Source: Erysipelatoclostridium sp. AM42-17
GTDB lineage: Bacteria > Bacillota_I > Bacilli_A > Erysipelotrichales > Coprobacillaceae
DNA length: 51,632 bases
NCBI RefSeq assembly: GCF_003480255.1
Contig: NZ_QUIN01000018.1
Span: 1-51,632 of the forward strand
Reading direction: 5' to 3'
The notes under the pieces are model-generated. The model made no database searches. It worked only from the letters and a program-made list of their open reading frames with translations, and was not told the origin of the DNA. Positions 1 through 8,274 of this stretch are shown piece after piece. The position numbers were made by a program, and so were the translations under genes. Position 1 is the first letter of the stretch, and every line of letters begins with the position of its first letter.

Positions 1-51
1 ATTCTAACAAATTTTAAAAAGACTGTCGATAGTCAATTTGTCAACAGTCTG

Positions 52-90
52 AAGGAACAATCAATTATAGATTGTTCCTTTTGTTCTTTT
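52..90 (+). terminator. Intrinsic terminator at left edge
   Basis: A perfect 11-bp stem (52-62 with 70-80, loop AATTATA) is followed by a T-rich tract. It presumably ends a plus-strand gene lying left of the window. A second weaker hairpin (20-26 with 44-50) lies just before it. Confidence 0.8.
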
Positions 91-123
91 GCATTTCGCA
101 CCCTAAAAACGACATTTCGCGCC
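91..123. repeat. Two-copy direct repeat, possible mobile-element end
   Basis: The motif CATTTCGC(A/G)CC occurs at 92-102 and again at 113-123, a 21-bp period, in sequence more GC-rich than its surroundings. Iterated short repeats like this are seen at the ends of some insertion sequences, notably the IS21 family, but no transposase is in view. The assignment is a guess. An operator pair spaced by two helical turns is the alternative. Confidence 0.3.
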
Positions 124-224
124 AATCATTAAAAATGATTATGGTAGATAGTAAAATAAGAGTGTAATCAGTTTTATGTTTACCAAATAACTTGAAATAT
201 AGAGAAAAGAAGAGGGAAAGGAAC

Positions 225-2945
225 ATGAAAATATATAAAAAACTAATAGCAAGCATACTTACAATGATGATGATTTTTGCTCAAGTGTCTGTAAATGTAT
301 TTGCGGATAATGAAGAAGCTAAAATACCATTAGATATTGTACTTGTTTTAGATGTATCCGGGAGCATGGATGATCCTATAGGTAATAGTGGTGTTAAAAG
401 AATTAAGATATTGCAAGATTCAATTAATCAGTTTATTGAAGCCTTTGCAACTAGTAATTCAAACAAAAGTGATAAAAATAAACAAAGTAGAATTTCGATT
501 ATTAAATTTGCAGGTAAGAAATGTGATCCAGAAACTAAAGAAGGAAATGATACATACCTTGATGGGGCACATAGATACAATTATACTCAAATTGTAAGTC
601 ATTATTTTACAGTAACAAACGAAAATAAAAATCAATTAAAAGATAAAGTAAATGCGATTAGTCCAGCTGGAGCAACACGTAGTGATTATGGTATGGAATT
701 AGCGCAATCATTAATCAATGGTAGTGTTAATGACAATGCAAGAAACAACGCAAAAAGAGTTGTTCTCTTTTTAACAGATGGTAATCCAACAGATTTTAAT
801 AGTTTTAATGGCGAGGTTGCCAATGGAGCTATTAAAGCTTCAAAAGAAATAAAAAAATATGCAGAAGTTTATTCAATTGGTATGTTTACTGAAACAAATC
901 CATCAATTACAGGACCTAAAGGTAATGGTAATTGGACAGAAGAAGTGGCATTCAATGCTTATATGCATGGTGTCTCTAGCAATTATCCAGATGCTGTAGA
1001 CTATAAAACATTAGGAGATAGAGCAAATGATAGCGGTTACTATATGGGTGTTAAAAATTCTAATGATGCGAATGTAGTATTCAGTAATATTATAAAGGGT
1101 TTATTTAGCATGAGCTATCCTAAAGCAGATTATTCTAAGGTAGATAATGCGATAGCCAATGTACCAAGTGATTTAAATAATTATACAGAAGAATCAGTAA
1201 ATGTATTACAAATTGCAGTTGATGCTGTTATTAGAGAGAAAGATATTACTGAACAAGATATTGTTGATAGTTATGCCGAAGCCATTAACAAGGCCATTAC
1301 TGGTCTGGTGTTAAAAGGAGCGGATTATACAAAAGTAGATGAAGCAATCACAAAAGCCAATGCTCTTAATAAGGATAATTATGTAGACTTTACAAAAGTA
1401 ACAGAAGCTATCAATGCAGTAAATCGTGATAAAAAGATTACTCAACAATCTGAAGTTGATGCAATGGCAAATGCTATCAATGCTGCTGTTGGAAATTTAG
1501 TCTTAAAAGGGGCTGATTATACAGAAGTAAATAATGCGATAGCTAAAGTACCAAGTGATTTAGAAAACTATACAGAGGAAACTGTAAGAGTACTACAAGA
1601 TGCACTTAAAGCAGTAAAAAAAGGAAAGAACATAACAGAACAAGAAACAGTAAATAATTATGCTGATGCCATCAATGCAGCTATCAATGGATTGAAATTA
1701 AAACCAGCGGATTATAGCAAGGTGCAAGAAGCAAAAGAGAAAGTACCAAGTGATTTAAGTATCTATACAGATGAAACAGTAAATGTATTACAAAACGCAC
1801 TTAAAGCAGTAAAAGAAGGAAAGAACATAACAGAACAAGAAACAGTAAATAATTATGCTGAAGCGATTAACAATGCTATCGCTGGTTTGGTATTAAAAGG
1901 AGCAGATTATACAAAGGTAAATGAAGCAATCACAAAAGCCAATGCTCTTAATAAGGATAATTATGTAGACTTTACAAAAGTAACAGAAGCTATCAATGCA
2001 GTAAATCGTGATAAAAAGATTACTCAACAATCTGAAGTTGATGCAATGGCAAATGCTATCAATGCAGCTATCGCTGGTTTGGTGTTAAAAGGAGCAGATT
2101 ATACAAAAGTTGATGAAGCAATTACAAAAGCAAAAATGCTTAACCAAGATGACTATGTTGATTTTACAAAAGTAACTGAAGCTATCAATGCAGTAGATCG
2201 TGATAAAAAGATTACTCAACAATCTGAAGTTGATGATATGGCAAAGGTTATCAATGCTGCTATTGATAATTTGATCTTAAAAGGAGCAGATTATACAAAG
2301 GTAGATGAAGCAATCGCAAAAGCAAATATGCTTAACAAAGATGATTATGTTGATTTTACAAAAGTAATAGAAGCTATCAATGCAGTAGATCGTAATAAAA
2401 ACATAACAGAACAGGCAATAGTAGATGATTATGCAAAATCAATTAATAATGCCATTGATGAGCTTGTTAAGAAAAAGAATGATTACAAAATTATAGATGG
2501 AGCAAATTCTGTATTTATTAAAAAGAGTGAAAAAATAATAGCACTTAGAATTAATCATGAATTTACAAATAATATAAAAGTGGCTGTAGATGAACAAGAA
2601 ATAGATAAAGCAAATTATCAAATAACAGAAGGATCAACTATTGTTACTTTTAATGATGAATATTTAAATACATTAACTGTAGGAACGCATGTTGTTAAGA
2701 TAATATTTATAGATGGAACAGTAACAACTTATTTGACTATAAAAGATAAAGAAACAATAAGTGATGAACAAAAGGATAATAAAACACCAACTGATTCATC
2801 AAATAAACAAGAAACAGTTGAAAAGAAAAAAGAAACGAAGAAAGTACAAACTGGTGATAATACTAATAGTATGATGTTTATAAGTTTATTTAGTATAAGC
2901 TTGTTAGGAATTTACTGTTTTGTAATGAAAAAATATATTTGTTAA
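225..2945 (+). CDS. Secreted VWA-domain surface protein with seven FIVAR repeats
   Basis: Likely cell-surface adhesin or matrix-binding protein of 906 aa. The start is ATG 225 after the purine-rich AGGGAAAGG; an upstream in-frame TTG at 192 has no ribosome site. Residues 1-27 look like a signal peptide ending VFA. Residues about 35-290 form a von Willebrand A domain with the metal-site motif DVSGS, the TRSD threonine and the LTDG strand. From about residue 301, seven tandem repeats of about 64 aa (start ADYxxV, end INxAI) match the FIVAR family found in staphylococcal and streptococcal surface proteins. A short beta domain follows, then a QTGD motif, a hydrophobic helix and a basic tail. This resembles a sortase signal without the usual LP. 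It stands alone, with its own terminator. The ligand cannot be read from sequence. Confidence 0.88.
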   Translation: MKIYKKLIASILTMMMIFAQVSVNVFADNEEAKIPLDIVLVLDVSGSMDDPIGNSGVKRIKILQDSINQFIEAFATSNSNKSDKNKQSRISIIKFAGKKCDPETKEGNDTYLDGAHRYNYTQIVSHYFTVTNENKNQLKDKVNAISPAGATRSDYGMELAQSLINGSVNDNARNNAKRVVLFLTDGNPTDFNSFNGEVANGAIKASKEIKKYAEVYSIGMFTETNPSITGPKGNGNWTEEVAFNAYMHGVSSNYPDAVDYKTLGDRANDSGYYMGVKNSNDANVVFSNIIKGLFSMSYPKADYSKVDNAIANVPSDLNNYTEESVNVLQIAVDAVIREKDITEQDIVDSYAEAINKAITGLVLKGADYTKVDEAITKANALNKDNYVDFTKVTEAINAVNRDKKITQQSEVDAMANAINAAVGNLVLKGADYTEVNNAIAKVPSDLENYTEETVRVLQDALKAVKKGKNITEQETVNNYADAINAAINGLKLKPADYSKVQEAKEKVPSDLSIYTDETVNVLQNALKAVKEGKNITEQETVNNYAEAINNAIAGLVLKGADYTKVNEAITKANALNKDNYVDFTKVTEAINAVNRDKKITQQSEVDAMANAINAAIAGLVLKGADYTKVDEAITKAKMLNQDDYVDFTKVTEAINAVDRDKKITQQSEVDDMAKVINAAIDNLILKGADYTKVDEAIAKANMLNKDDYVDFTKVIEAINAVDRNKNITEQAIVDDYAKSINNAIDELVKKKNDYKIIDGANSVFIKKSEKIIALRINHEFTNNIKVAVDEQEIDKANYQITEGSTIVTFNDEYLNTLTVGTHVVKIIFIDGTVTTYLTIKDKETISDEQKDNKTPTDSSNKQETVEKKKETKKVQTGDNTNSMMFISLFSISLLGIYCFVMKKYIC
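1339..2065 (+). repeat. Near-identical DNA repeat inside the FIVAR array
   Basis: Bases 1339-1483 and 1921-2065 are identical over 145 bp, 582 bp apart (exactly three repeat units). They encode the central parts of FIVAR repeats 2 and 5. Flanking repeats are more diverged, so this is a recent internal duplication or gene conversion. Confidence 0.9.
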
Positions 2946-2954
2946 GATAAGGTA

Positions 2955-2994
2955 AAAAGCAGATTTCATCAATTTGTGAAAATCTGCTTTTGAT
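2955..2994 (+). terminator. Intrinsic terminator after surface protein
   Basis: A 12-bp stem (2955-2966 with 2980-2991, arms AAAAGCAGATTT and AAATCTGCTTTT) follows the stop codon closely and ends in a T-rich arm. Confidence 0.85.
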
Positions 2995-3142
2995 TTTAAG
3001 AATAATTAAGTTAAGATATTATATTTTTATTGATATTTGATTAAAAGAGGTATATATTTTTGATGGTTTTGATGAAAATTGTCAAAATAAAGGTTTAGGT
3101 AAATCAAAAGTGTTAAAATAAAGATGTAATGGGGTGGAAGTT

Positions 3143-4603
3143 ATGAAAAGACAAATCGTTTATAGAACTTCATTTAAATCTTATTTAAAAGTAATGATTG
3201 TTTTTGTTGCTTTTATTCTTGTTTGTTCTTTTTCGTTTTTCTTTTATGTTCAAAATGATATTAAAGAAAAATCTGTTGACAAAGTGGTAACGAGTACTGA
3301 AAAACAAACAGAAAGTTTTAAGTCTTATATTAACGTGCAATATCGTTATTTAGAGGGCATTGGTAATTATATGAGTAGTCAAGATTTATTTTGTGATAAT
3401 AATCTTAAGTTGCTAAAATCTGTTAAGGAATATACAAAGTTAGAAAATATAGCGATTATTGATCTTAATGGTGAAAGTCATTATGACAATGGTGCAACAA
3501 AGAACGTGGCTCATCGTCAATATTTTCAAGAAGCAATTAAAGGAAACAGAGTATTAAGTGATCCTCTTTCTAGTTCTGTTTCTTCTAAGACGCGTGTTAT
3601 TTTAGCTGTACCTATTTATGATCAACAAAAACAAATTGTTGGTGTTTTAGGTGGTAGCTATGATATAGGAGATCTTAATAAAATCATATTTAAAGAAGTA
3701 TATGATGGTCAAGGAACAGCTTGTATTATTTCTAAAGATGGTGAATTAATATCTTATGAAGCTATCAATAGCAAAAAATTTATTAACTCATCAAATGTAT
3801 ATGATTATTTTAAACAATATCAAGTTTTATCTTCAAAACAGTTGAGCCGACTTAAGAATAATTTTACTAGTCAAAAAGGTGGCTATGTTGTTATTGAAGG
3901 AAATAATAAGAAGAGTTATATGGCTTATTATCCGTTAAAAATAAATGATTGGATGATGTGTTATAGCGTGGATGTGAATAAAGCGAAAGAGCCTTATACA
4001 TTTATTATTCAAGCAGAATATCAATTGCTAGCAATTGTTATTGTTGCAGTACTGGTATTATTATTTACAATATTTAAACTAAATAATAAGCACCAAAAGA
4101 AATTGATTCATATTGCTAAGATGGATGCTTTAACAGGAATAAAAAATAAAGAGACTTTAAAAAGTGAGATATCTACATATTTAATGAGTAATAAAGAAAA
4201 AACCAAAGGTGCTTTATTTATGATTGATGTAGATAATTTTAAAACAGTAAACGATTTAAATGGTCATGTTGTTGGTGATGAGGTATTAAAACATTTTGGA
4301 ACAATTTTAAAAAATTCATTTGATGAACATGATATTGTTGGAAGAGCTGGTGGCGATGAGTTTATTGTCTTTATGAAAAATATAGAAGATGACTCAGTGG
4401 TCAAATTAAAGGCAGAAGAACTATGTAATAATATTAGAAGTATTAAAATTCCAAAATTTAAAGGAAATATTTCTTGTAGTATTGGAATTTCACTTTATCC
4501 ATTGCATGGTTATGATTTTAAAACCCTTTATAGTTTAGCAGATCAAGCATTATATCAAACAAAAGATCATGGCAAAAATGGTTATACATGTTATCAAGAG
4601 TAG
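3143..4603 (+). CDS. Membrane diguanylate cyclase (extracytoplasmic sensor plus GGDEF)
   Basis: Predicted to make cyclic di-GMP from two GTP in response to an external signal. Start is ATG 3143 with GGGGTGG about 6 nt upstream; an in-frame GTG at 3134 lies inside that ribosome site. The 486-aa protein has a membrane helix at about 14-36, a roughly 250-residue outer domain that looks like a Cache sensor, a second helix at about 291-312 and a GGDEF domain with an intact GGDEF active site at 403-407, plus the DVDNFKxxND metal/substrate motif. The residues where the RxxD inhibitory site usually sits read DEHD, so product inhibition by that site is probably absent. No EAL or HD-GYP gene lies nearby. 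An extended -10 (TGTTAAAAT, 3111-3119) precedes it. Confidence 0.9.
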   Translation: MKRQIVYRTSFKSYLKVMIVFVAFILVCSFSFFFYVQNDIKEKSVDKVVTSTEKQTESFKSYINVQYRYLEGIGNYMSSQDLFCDNNLKLLKSVKEYTKLENIAIIDLNGESHYDNGATKNVAHRQYFQEAIKGNRVLSDPLSSSVSSKTRVILAVPIYDQQKQIVGVLGGSYDIGDLNKIIFKEVYDGQGTACIISKDGELISYEAINSKKFINSSNVYDYFKQYQVLSSKQLSRLKNNFTSQKGGYVVIEGNNKKSYMAYYPLKINDWMMCYSVDVNKAKEPYTFIIQAEYQLLAIVIVAVLVLLFTIFKLNNKHQKKLIHIAKMDALTGIKNKETLKSEISTYLMSNKEKTKGALFMIDVDNFKTVNDLNGHVVGDEVLKHFGTILKNSFDEHDIVGRAGGDEFIVFMKNIEDDSVVKLKAEELCNNIRSIKIPKFKGNISCSIGISLYPLHGYDFKTLYSLADQALYQTKDHGKNGYTCYQE

Positions 4604-4624
4604 GGGACATTACGTCCCTTTTAT
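4603..4624 (+). terminator. Probable terminator after GGDEF gene
   Basis: A short GC stem GGGAC/GTCCC (4604-4608 with 4614-4618) overlaps the stop codon and is followed by TTTTATT. Confidence 0.6.
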
Positions 4625-4634
4625 TAATGTGATT

Positions 4635-4662
4635 TTGAAATTATCATAATTTATGTTAAAAT
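4635..4662 (+). promoter_or_regulatory. Promoter of degenerate P-type ATPase gene
   Basis: TTGAAA at 4635-4640, 16-bp spacer, TAAAAT at 4657-4662 with an upstream TG (4654-4655), an extended -10 sigma-A type promoter 25 nt before the start codon. Confidence 0.7.
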
Positions 4663-4687
4663 AGACAAATGTAAAAGGAGAAAGATT

Positions 4688-6631
4688 ATGGAACGTGTGT
4701 TTTTTATCGGTCAAATTCGTGACGAAGATGAACTGAATAAGTTATCTTTAGCACTTACTGACTTAGAAGAAGTTTCTCATATTAAGGTAGCTAAAAACAG
4801 TATTACATTTAATTGTGCACGTCCAGAAAGTGTACAATTACTATTAGATAATTTAAATTATGATTATGTTTTAAAAGAAGAAATTAACTCTAAAAAAAGA
4901 AAATATGTTGCACCAGAAAAAAAAGTTGAACAAATCTATATGTTTACTCATCTGGAGACAGAAGAAGAAGCCCAAGAAATTAAAAATGTTTTATCAAAGT
5001 ATAGTGTTTATGAAAATGTAGAGGTTGATTTTACTAATAAGTTATTAAAATTAACAACAAGCCACAAAAATGCAATTGTTAGAATTAATCGTTTGGTAGA
5101 AAAAGTTAATCCTCAAATTAAAGTAGAACAATGGAAAAAACCTTTTAAATCACAAGATTTATTTAATGAAAAATACTTACATAAATATATTCGTATTGCT
5201 TTATTAGTAGTAGGAATTGCTTTAGGCGTTGTTGGTAAAACAGATCATGGATTTTTAAGAGGGTTAGGATGGTTAGTTGCTTTAATTGTCATTGGTGAAA
5301 CAACAATTAAAAGAGCTTTAAAAGATATTAAGAGAAAACGTTATTTAACAGAAAATGTTATTTTAGTCATTGCCTGTTTTGCTGGATGGTTATATCAAGC
5401 ATATGAAGAAGCTTTATTTGTTGGCGTTTTATACTACGTAGGTAATCAAATTTGTATTCGTGTAATGAATTGGACTATGGATAAGATTGATGATTTGGTT
5501 AATACACCGGTGATGGTAAGACGTCGTGACAATAATGAAGATACAATGGTTGATGTAGAAGATATTGATATAGGAGATACGATTGTTGTACGCGTTGGCG
5601 AAACTATTCCTCTTGGAGGAACAATTGTTTCAGGTAAAGGAAAGTTAGATGTTTATGCTCTTAATGGAAGTGAGATTCTTCAAGATGTAGAAATAGGACA
5701 AGAAGTATTTAGTGGTTCCGTTGTTGAAAAAGGTGAAATCATGGTTAAGGTAGAATATTCATATGAAAGTTCTGCAATGAGCAAAGTTGTTGAAATTGCA
5801 ACCATGGCTCCACTTACAAAATCACGTACGCACCAGTTAATTGAAAAGGCGTCAGTATTATATACACGTATTTTAGTTGTTCTTGCTCTTATATGCTGTA
5901 CAATTATTCCATTAATGAATTTACATGATAATATTCATTATTTATATTTAGGAGCGATTATGCTTACTGTCTCAGGAAGTTTTGCATATAAACAAGGAGC
6001 TTCATTTAGTGTCCTTGCAGGAATAGGAAAAGCCTTTTCTAAAAAGATCATTATTGAAGAAAATAGTGGGCTTGATGATTTGAATTTATGTCAAACTATT
6101 ATTTATGATCGATTTGATGGTGTGGAAGTGACACAAGAAGAATTGGATTTATTTGAAAAAATTCAAAATGTGCATAAAAACCTTATTGTTTTTAATGATG
6201 GTCCTGTTGACTTGGAAAATAGTCAATATAATATTTACAATAATTTATCTGTAGAAGATAAATTAAAAGTGATGGATGAAGCAAAAGTAATGGGCGAAGT
6301 TGCTTATATTGGTGATTGTGATAAAGATATTGCTTTATTACAAAAAGCTTTTGTTGGTATTTCTAGAGGAGGAGTGCATGATAAAAAGGTCATTAAAAAT
6401 AGTGATATTTTATTAGTTGATTCTACTTTAGAAACAATTATTGATTTATTGAATATTTCTAGAAAACAAAAACATATTATTGTTGAAAATATGATTTTAG
6501 GTGTGGTTGTAAGTTTGTTGATTGTAATATGTGGTGTTGTTCAATTTATGCCATGGTGGTTAGCTACAGTCGCTTATGAATTAGAAATCATTCTTATTTT
6601 ATTGAATACACATCGTCTTATTGAATATTAG
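4688..6631 (+). CDS. Degenerate P1B-type ATPase-like membrane protein (probable pseudoenzyme)
   Basis: 647 aa with the complete P1B metal-ATPase layout but altered active sites. Two N-terminal HMA-like folds (about 1-65 and 80-146) lack the CxxC metal site. Eight predicted membrane helices fall in the family's 4+2+2 pattern (about 165-258, 391-436, 602-640). The actuator domain is recognisable (GDTIVVRVGETIP, 296-308) but TGES reads NGSE (326-329). The membrane CPC position reads GSF (430-432). The DKTGT phosphorylation loop reads DRFDG (474-478), and GDGxND reads GDCDKD (542-547). Only 67 residues separate these two motifs, leaving no room for a nucleotide-binding domain. The VEDK lysine (residue 525) survives. 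ATP-driven transport is therefore unlikely; a scaffold, sensor or passive channel role is a guess. It is transcribed alone from a good promoter, and the intact frame argues against a decaying gene. Confidence 0.85.
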   Translation: MERVFFIGQIRDEDELNKLSLALTDLEEVSHIKVAKNSITFNCARPESVQLLLDNLNYDYVLKEEINSKKRKYVAPEKKVEQIYMFTHLETEEEAQEIKNVLSKYSVYENVEVDFTNKLLKLTTSHKNAIVRINRLVEKVNPQIKVEQWKKPFKSQDLFNEKYLHKYIRIALLVVGIALGVVGKTDHGFLRGLGWLVALIVIGETTIKRALKDIKRKRYLTENVILVIACFAGWLYQAYEEALFVGVLYYVGNQICIRVMNWTMDKIDDLVNTPVMVRRRDNNEDTMVDVEDIDIGDTIVVRVGETIPLGGTIVSGKGKLDVYALNGSEILQDVEIGQEVFSGSVVEKGEIMVKVEYSYESSAMSKVVEIATMAPLTKSRTHQLIEKASVLYTRILVVLALICCTIIPLMNLHDNIHYLYLGAIMLTVSGSFAYKQGASFSVLAGIGKAFSKKIIIEENSGLDDLNLCQTIIYDRFDGVEVTQEELDLFEKIQNVHKNLIVFNDGPVDLENSQYNIYNNLSVEDKLKVMDEAKVMGEVAYIGDCDKDIALLQKAFVGISRGGVHDKKVIKNSDILLVDSTLETIIDLLNISRKQKHIIVENMILGVVVSLLIVICGVVQFMPWWLATVAYELEIILILLNTHRLIEY

Positions 6632-6658
6632 AAATCTCTAATGAGATTTCTTTTTTAT
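6631..6658 (+). terminator. Intrinsic terminator
   Basis: GAAATCTC/GAGATTTC (6631-6638 with 6643-6650, loop TAAT) followed by six T. It overlaps the stop codon of the upstream gene and contains an ATG at 6641 that should not be taken as the next start. Confidence 0.85.
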
Positions 6659-6679
6659 AAAAAAGGAAATGGAGAAAAG

Positions 6680-7504
6680 ATGAAATATAGAGTAAAAAAA
6701 GAAATGGTTTTAATGGATTTTTTGTTAATTCATTATAATCGTAAAAATGTCAAAAACTATTTAAAGTATAAAAATGTATATGTAAATAATCAAAATATAA
6801 CACAGTTTGATTATTTATTAAAAGTTGATGATACGGTGGAGATAAAAAAAGAGGAATCTTCAGATTTGAAAATATTGTACGAAGATCAAGAATTTGTTGT
6901 GATTAATAAACCATCAGGTTTATTAAGTATGTCCGATGGTAAAGAAAAAGAGAAAACAGCGTATCATTTAGTAAGTGAATATGTAAAAAAAGAAAATAAA
7001 AAGAATAAGATTTTTATTGTTCATCGTTTGGACCGAGACACTTCAGGTGTATTAATGTTTTGCAAAAATGAAAAGATACGAAATCAATTACAAGAACAAT
7101 GGAATAAGATTGTTAAAAAAAGAGGATATATAGCTTTAGTTGAGGGTAAATTAAAACAAAAACAAGGTACTATTAAGAATTATTTATCCGAAAGTAAGAC
7201 CCAGCAAGTTTATATAAGCAGACAAGGTAAACTGGCAATTACTCATTATCGTCAAGTAAAGACAAATGGGAAATATTCATTATTAGAAGTCTTTTTAGAT
7301 ACGGGAAGAAAAAATCAAATTAGAGTGCATCTTTCCTCACTAGGGCATCCTATCGCTGGTGACAAAAAATACGGGGCAACAAGTAATCCAATTAAACGAA
7401 TGGGACTTCATGCGCATATCTTTTCTTTTCAACATCCAATCAATCACAAGACTTATCAGTTTGAAGCACAAATGCCTGAACAATTCAATCATATTTTTCG
7501 TTGA
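6680..7504 (+). CDS. RluA-family RNA pseudouridine synthase
   Basis: Converts uridine to pseudouridine in rRNA or tRNA; the exact target cannot be told. The 274-aa protein has an S4-like RNA-binding segment at about 18-55 (VKNYLKYKNVYVNN) and the catalytic motif HRLDRDTSG at 115-123, with the family's catalytic aspartate at 118. The later conserved block GRKNQIRVHL and the GDKKYG loop are also present. Start is ATG 6680, five bases after GGAG; the in-frame ATG at 6641 sits inside the preceding terminator. It is a single gene between the pseudo-ATPase and the infC promoter. Alternative names in this family are RluC and RluD or the YjbO/YhcT type. Confidence 0.9.
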   Translation: MKYRVKKEMVLMDFLLIHYNRKNVKNYLKYKNVYVNNQNITQFDYLLKVDDTVEIKKEESSDLKILYEDQEFVVINKPSGLLSMSDGKEKEKTAYHLVSEYVKKENKKNKIFIVHRLDRDTSGVLMFCKNEKIRNQLQEQWNKIVKKRGYIALVEGKLKQKQGTIKNYLSESKTQQVYISRQGKLAITHYRQVKTNGKYSLLEVFLDTGRKNQIRVHLSSLGHPIAGDKKYGATSNPIKRMGLHAHIFSFQHPINHKTYQFEAQMPEQFNHIFR

Positions 7505-7521
7505 TTTTATCATAAAAAACA

Positions 7522-7550
7522 TTGACTTTCATACTATATAGTGATATTAT
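7522..7550 (+). promoter_or_regulatory. Promoter of infC-rpmI-rplT operon
   Basis: TTGACT (7522-7527), 17-bp spacer, TATTAT (7545-7550) with extended TG at 7542-7543. It is one of the closest matches to the sigma-A consensus in the window. Confidence 0.85.
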
Positions 7551-7556
7551 TCATGA

Positions 7557-7690
7557 GTAAATGAAAAGTAGTGGAAAGAAGAAGTGCCTACTTCTCGCCC
7601 GATTGATGATGTCGATGGGCAAATGTCGCTAAGATAACTTATCTTAATGTCAATGTGTGGGTACTTAATGTGCTCACTTTTTATTTAAAC
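7557..7690 (+). ncRNA. Ribosomal protein L20 leader with attenuator
   Basis: About 130 nt of structured 5' leader between the promoter and infC. It has a paired region AAGTAG/CTACTT (7566-7571 with 7588-7593), a GCCC/GGGC helix (7597-7600 with 7617-7620) and a terminator hairpin at 7657-7677 (arms GTGGGTAC and GTGCTCAC) followed by T5. In Bacillus the L20 protein binds this operon's leader and promotes termination. Position, size and terminator fit that L20 leader family. A covariance-model search was not possible here. Confidence 0.75.
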
Positions 7691-7713
7691 TACAAAAAAT
7701 GGAGGTGGCTATC

Positions 7714-8256
7714 ATTAGCAGATTTGATAACAGAAAACCTAAACAACCTGATGAGTTGGTTAACGAAAAGATTCGTTTCAAAGAGGTTTTAGTCATTGAT
7801 CAAAACGGAGATCAAGTAGGAGTGAAGTCAAGAAATCAAGCATTAGATATTGCTTATAATGCAAATTTAGATTTAGTATGTGTTGCTCCAGGTGCCAAAC
7901 CACCGGTTTGTCGTGTTATGGACTTTGGTAAATATCGTTTTGAACAACAAAAGAAAGCAAAAGAAATGAAAAAGAATTCTAAAGTTGTCGCTTTAAAAGA
8001 AACACAATTATCAGTAACAATTGATGTTCATGATAAAAATGTTAAATTAAAGAGAACTTTAAAATGGCTAAGTGATGGTAACAAAGTTAAAGTTGCTATT
8101 AGATTTAGAGGAAGACAACTTGCACATGTTGATTTAGGTAAAAAGGTTATTGATGACTTTGTTGAAGAATGTGCAGAAGTTGGTCAAATTGAAAAACCAG
8201 CTAAATTAGAAGGTCGTACTTTAACAGCTATATTAGCGCCAAAGAAGAAAAAGTAA
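7714..8256 (+). CDS. infC: Translation initiation factor IF-3
   Basis: Binds the 30S subunit, keeps it apart from 50S and proofreads start-codon choice. The protein of about 180 aa has the IF-3 N-domain (VNEKIRFKEV, IDQNGDQVGV), the conserved APGAKPPVCRVMDFGKYRF linker entry and the C-domain RFRGRQ block. The start is unusual. The in-frame ATG at 7699 overlaps the Shine-Dalgarno GGAGGTGG (7701-7708), so the ribosome would initiate at AUC 7711 or, more likely, AUU 7714, which gives 8-nt spacing. AUU starts are known for infC in other bacteria, where IF-3 represses its own translation. It is first in the L20-controlled operon. Confidence 0.95.
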   Translation: MSRFDNRKPKQPDELVNEKIRFKEVLVIDQNGDQVGVKSRNQALDIAYNANLDLVCVAPGAKPPVCRVMDFGKYRFEQQKKAKEMKKNSKVVALKETQLSVTIDVHDKNVKLKRTLKWLSDGNKVKVAIRFRGRQLAHVDLGKKVIDDFVEECAEVGQIEKPAKLEGRTLTAILAPKKKK

Positions 8257-8274
8257 TAGTGGAGGAAATATATT

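Noticed and set aside
65..256. Minus-strand reading frame at the left edge
   Set aside because: It runs through a terminator and the start of the real gene and encodes a hydrophobic AT-bias peptide.
1125..2482. Regular repeats resembling a CRISPR or satellite array
   Set aside because: The repeats are about 190 bp, in frame and encode FIVAR domains; there are no short repeats with unique spacers.
2439..2621. Minus-strand reading frame inside the surface protein
   Set aside because: Hydrophobic low-complexity antisense of AT-rich repeats with no ribosome site.
4688..6631. Functional copper or zinc exporting ATPase
   Set aside because: The phosphorylation, hydrolysis and metal-site motifs are altered and the nucleotide domain is missing, so the automatic label would mislead.
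7340..7541. Small reading frames overlapping the end of the pseudouridine synthase on both strands
   Set aside because: No ribosome sites and no recognisable protein; they overlap a well-supported gene and the infC promoter.
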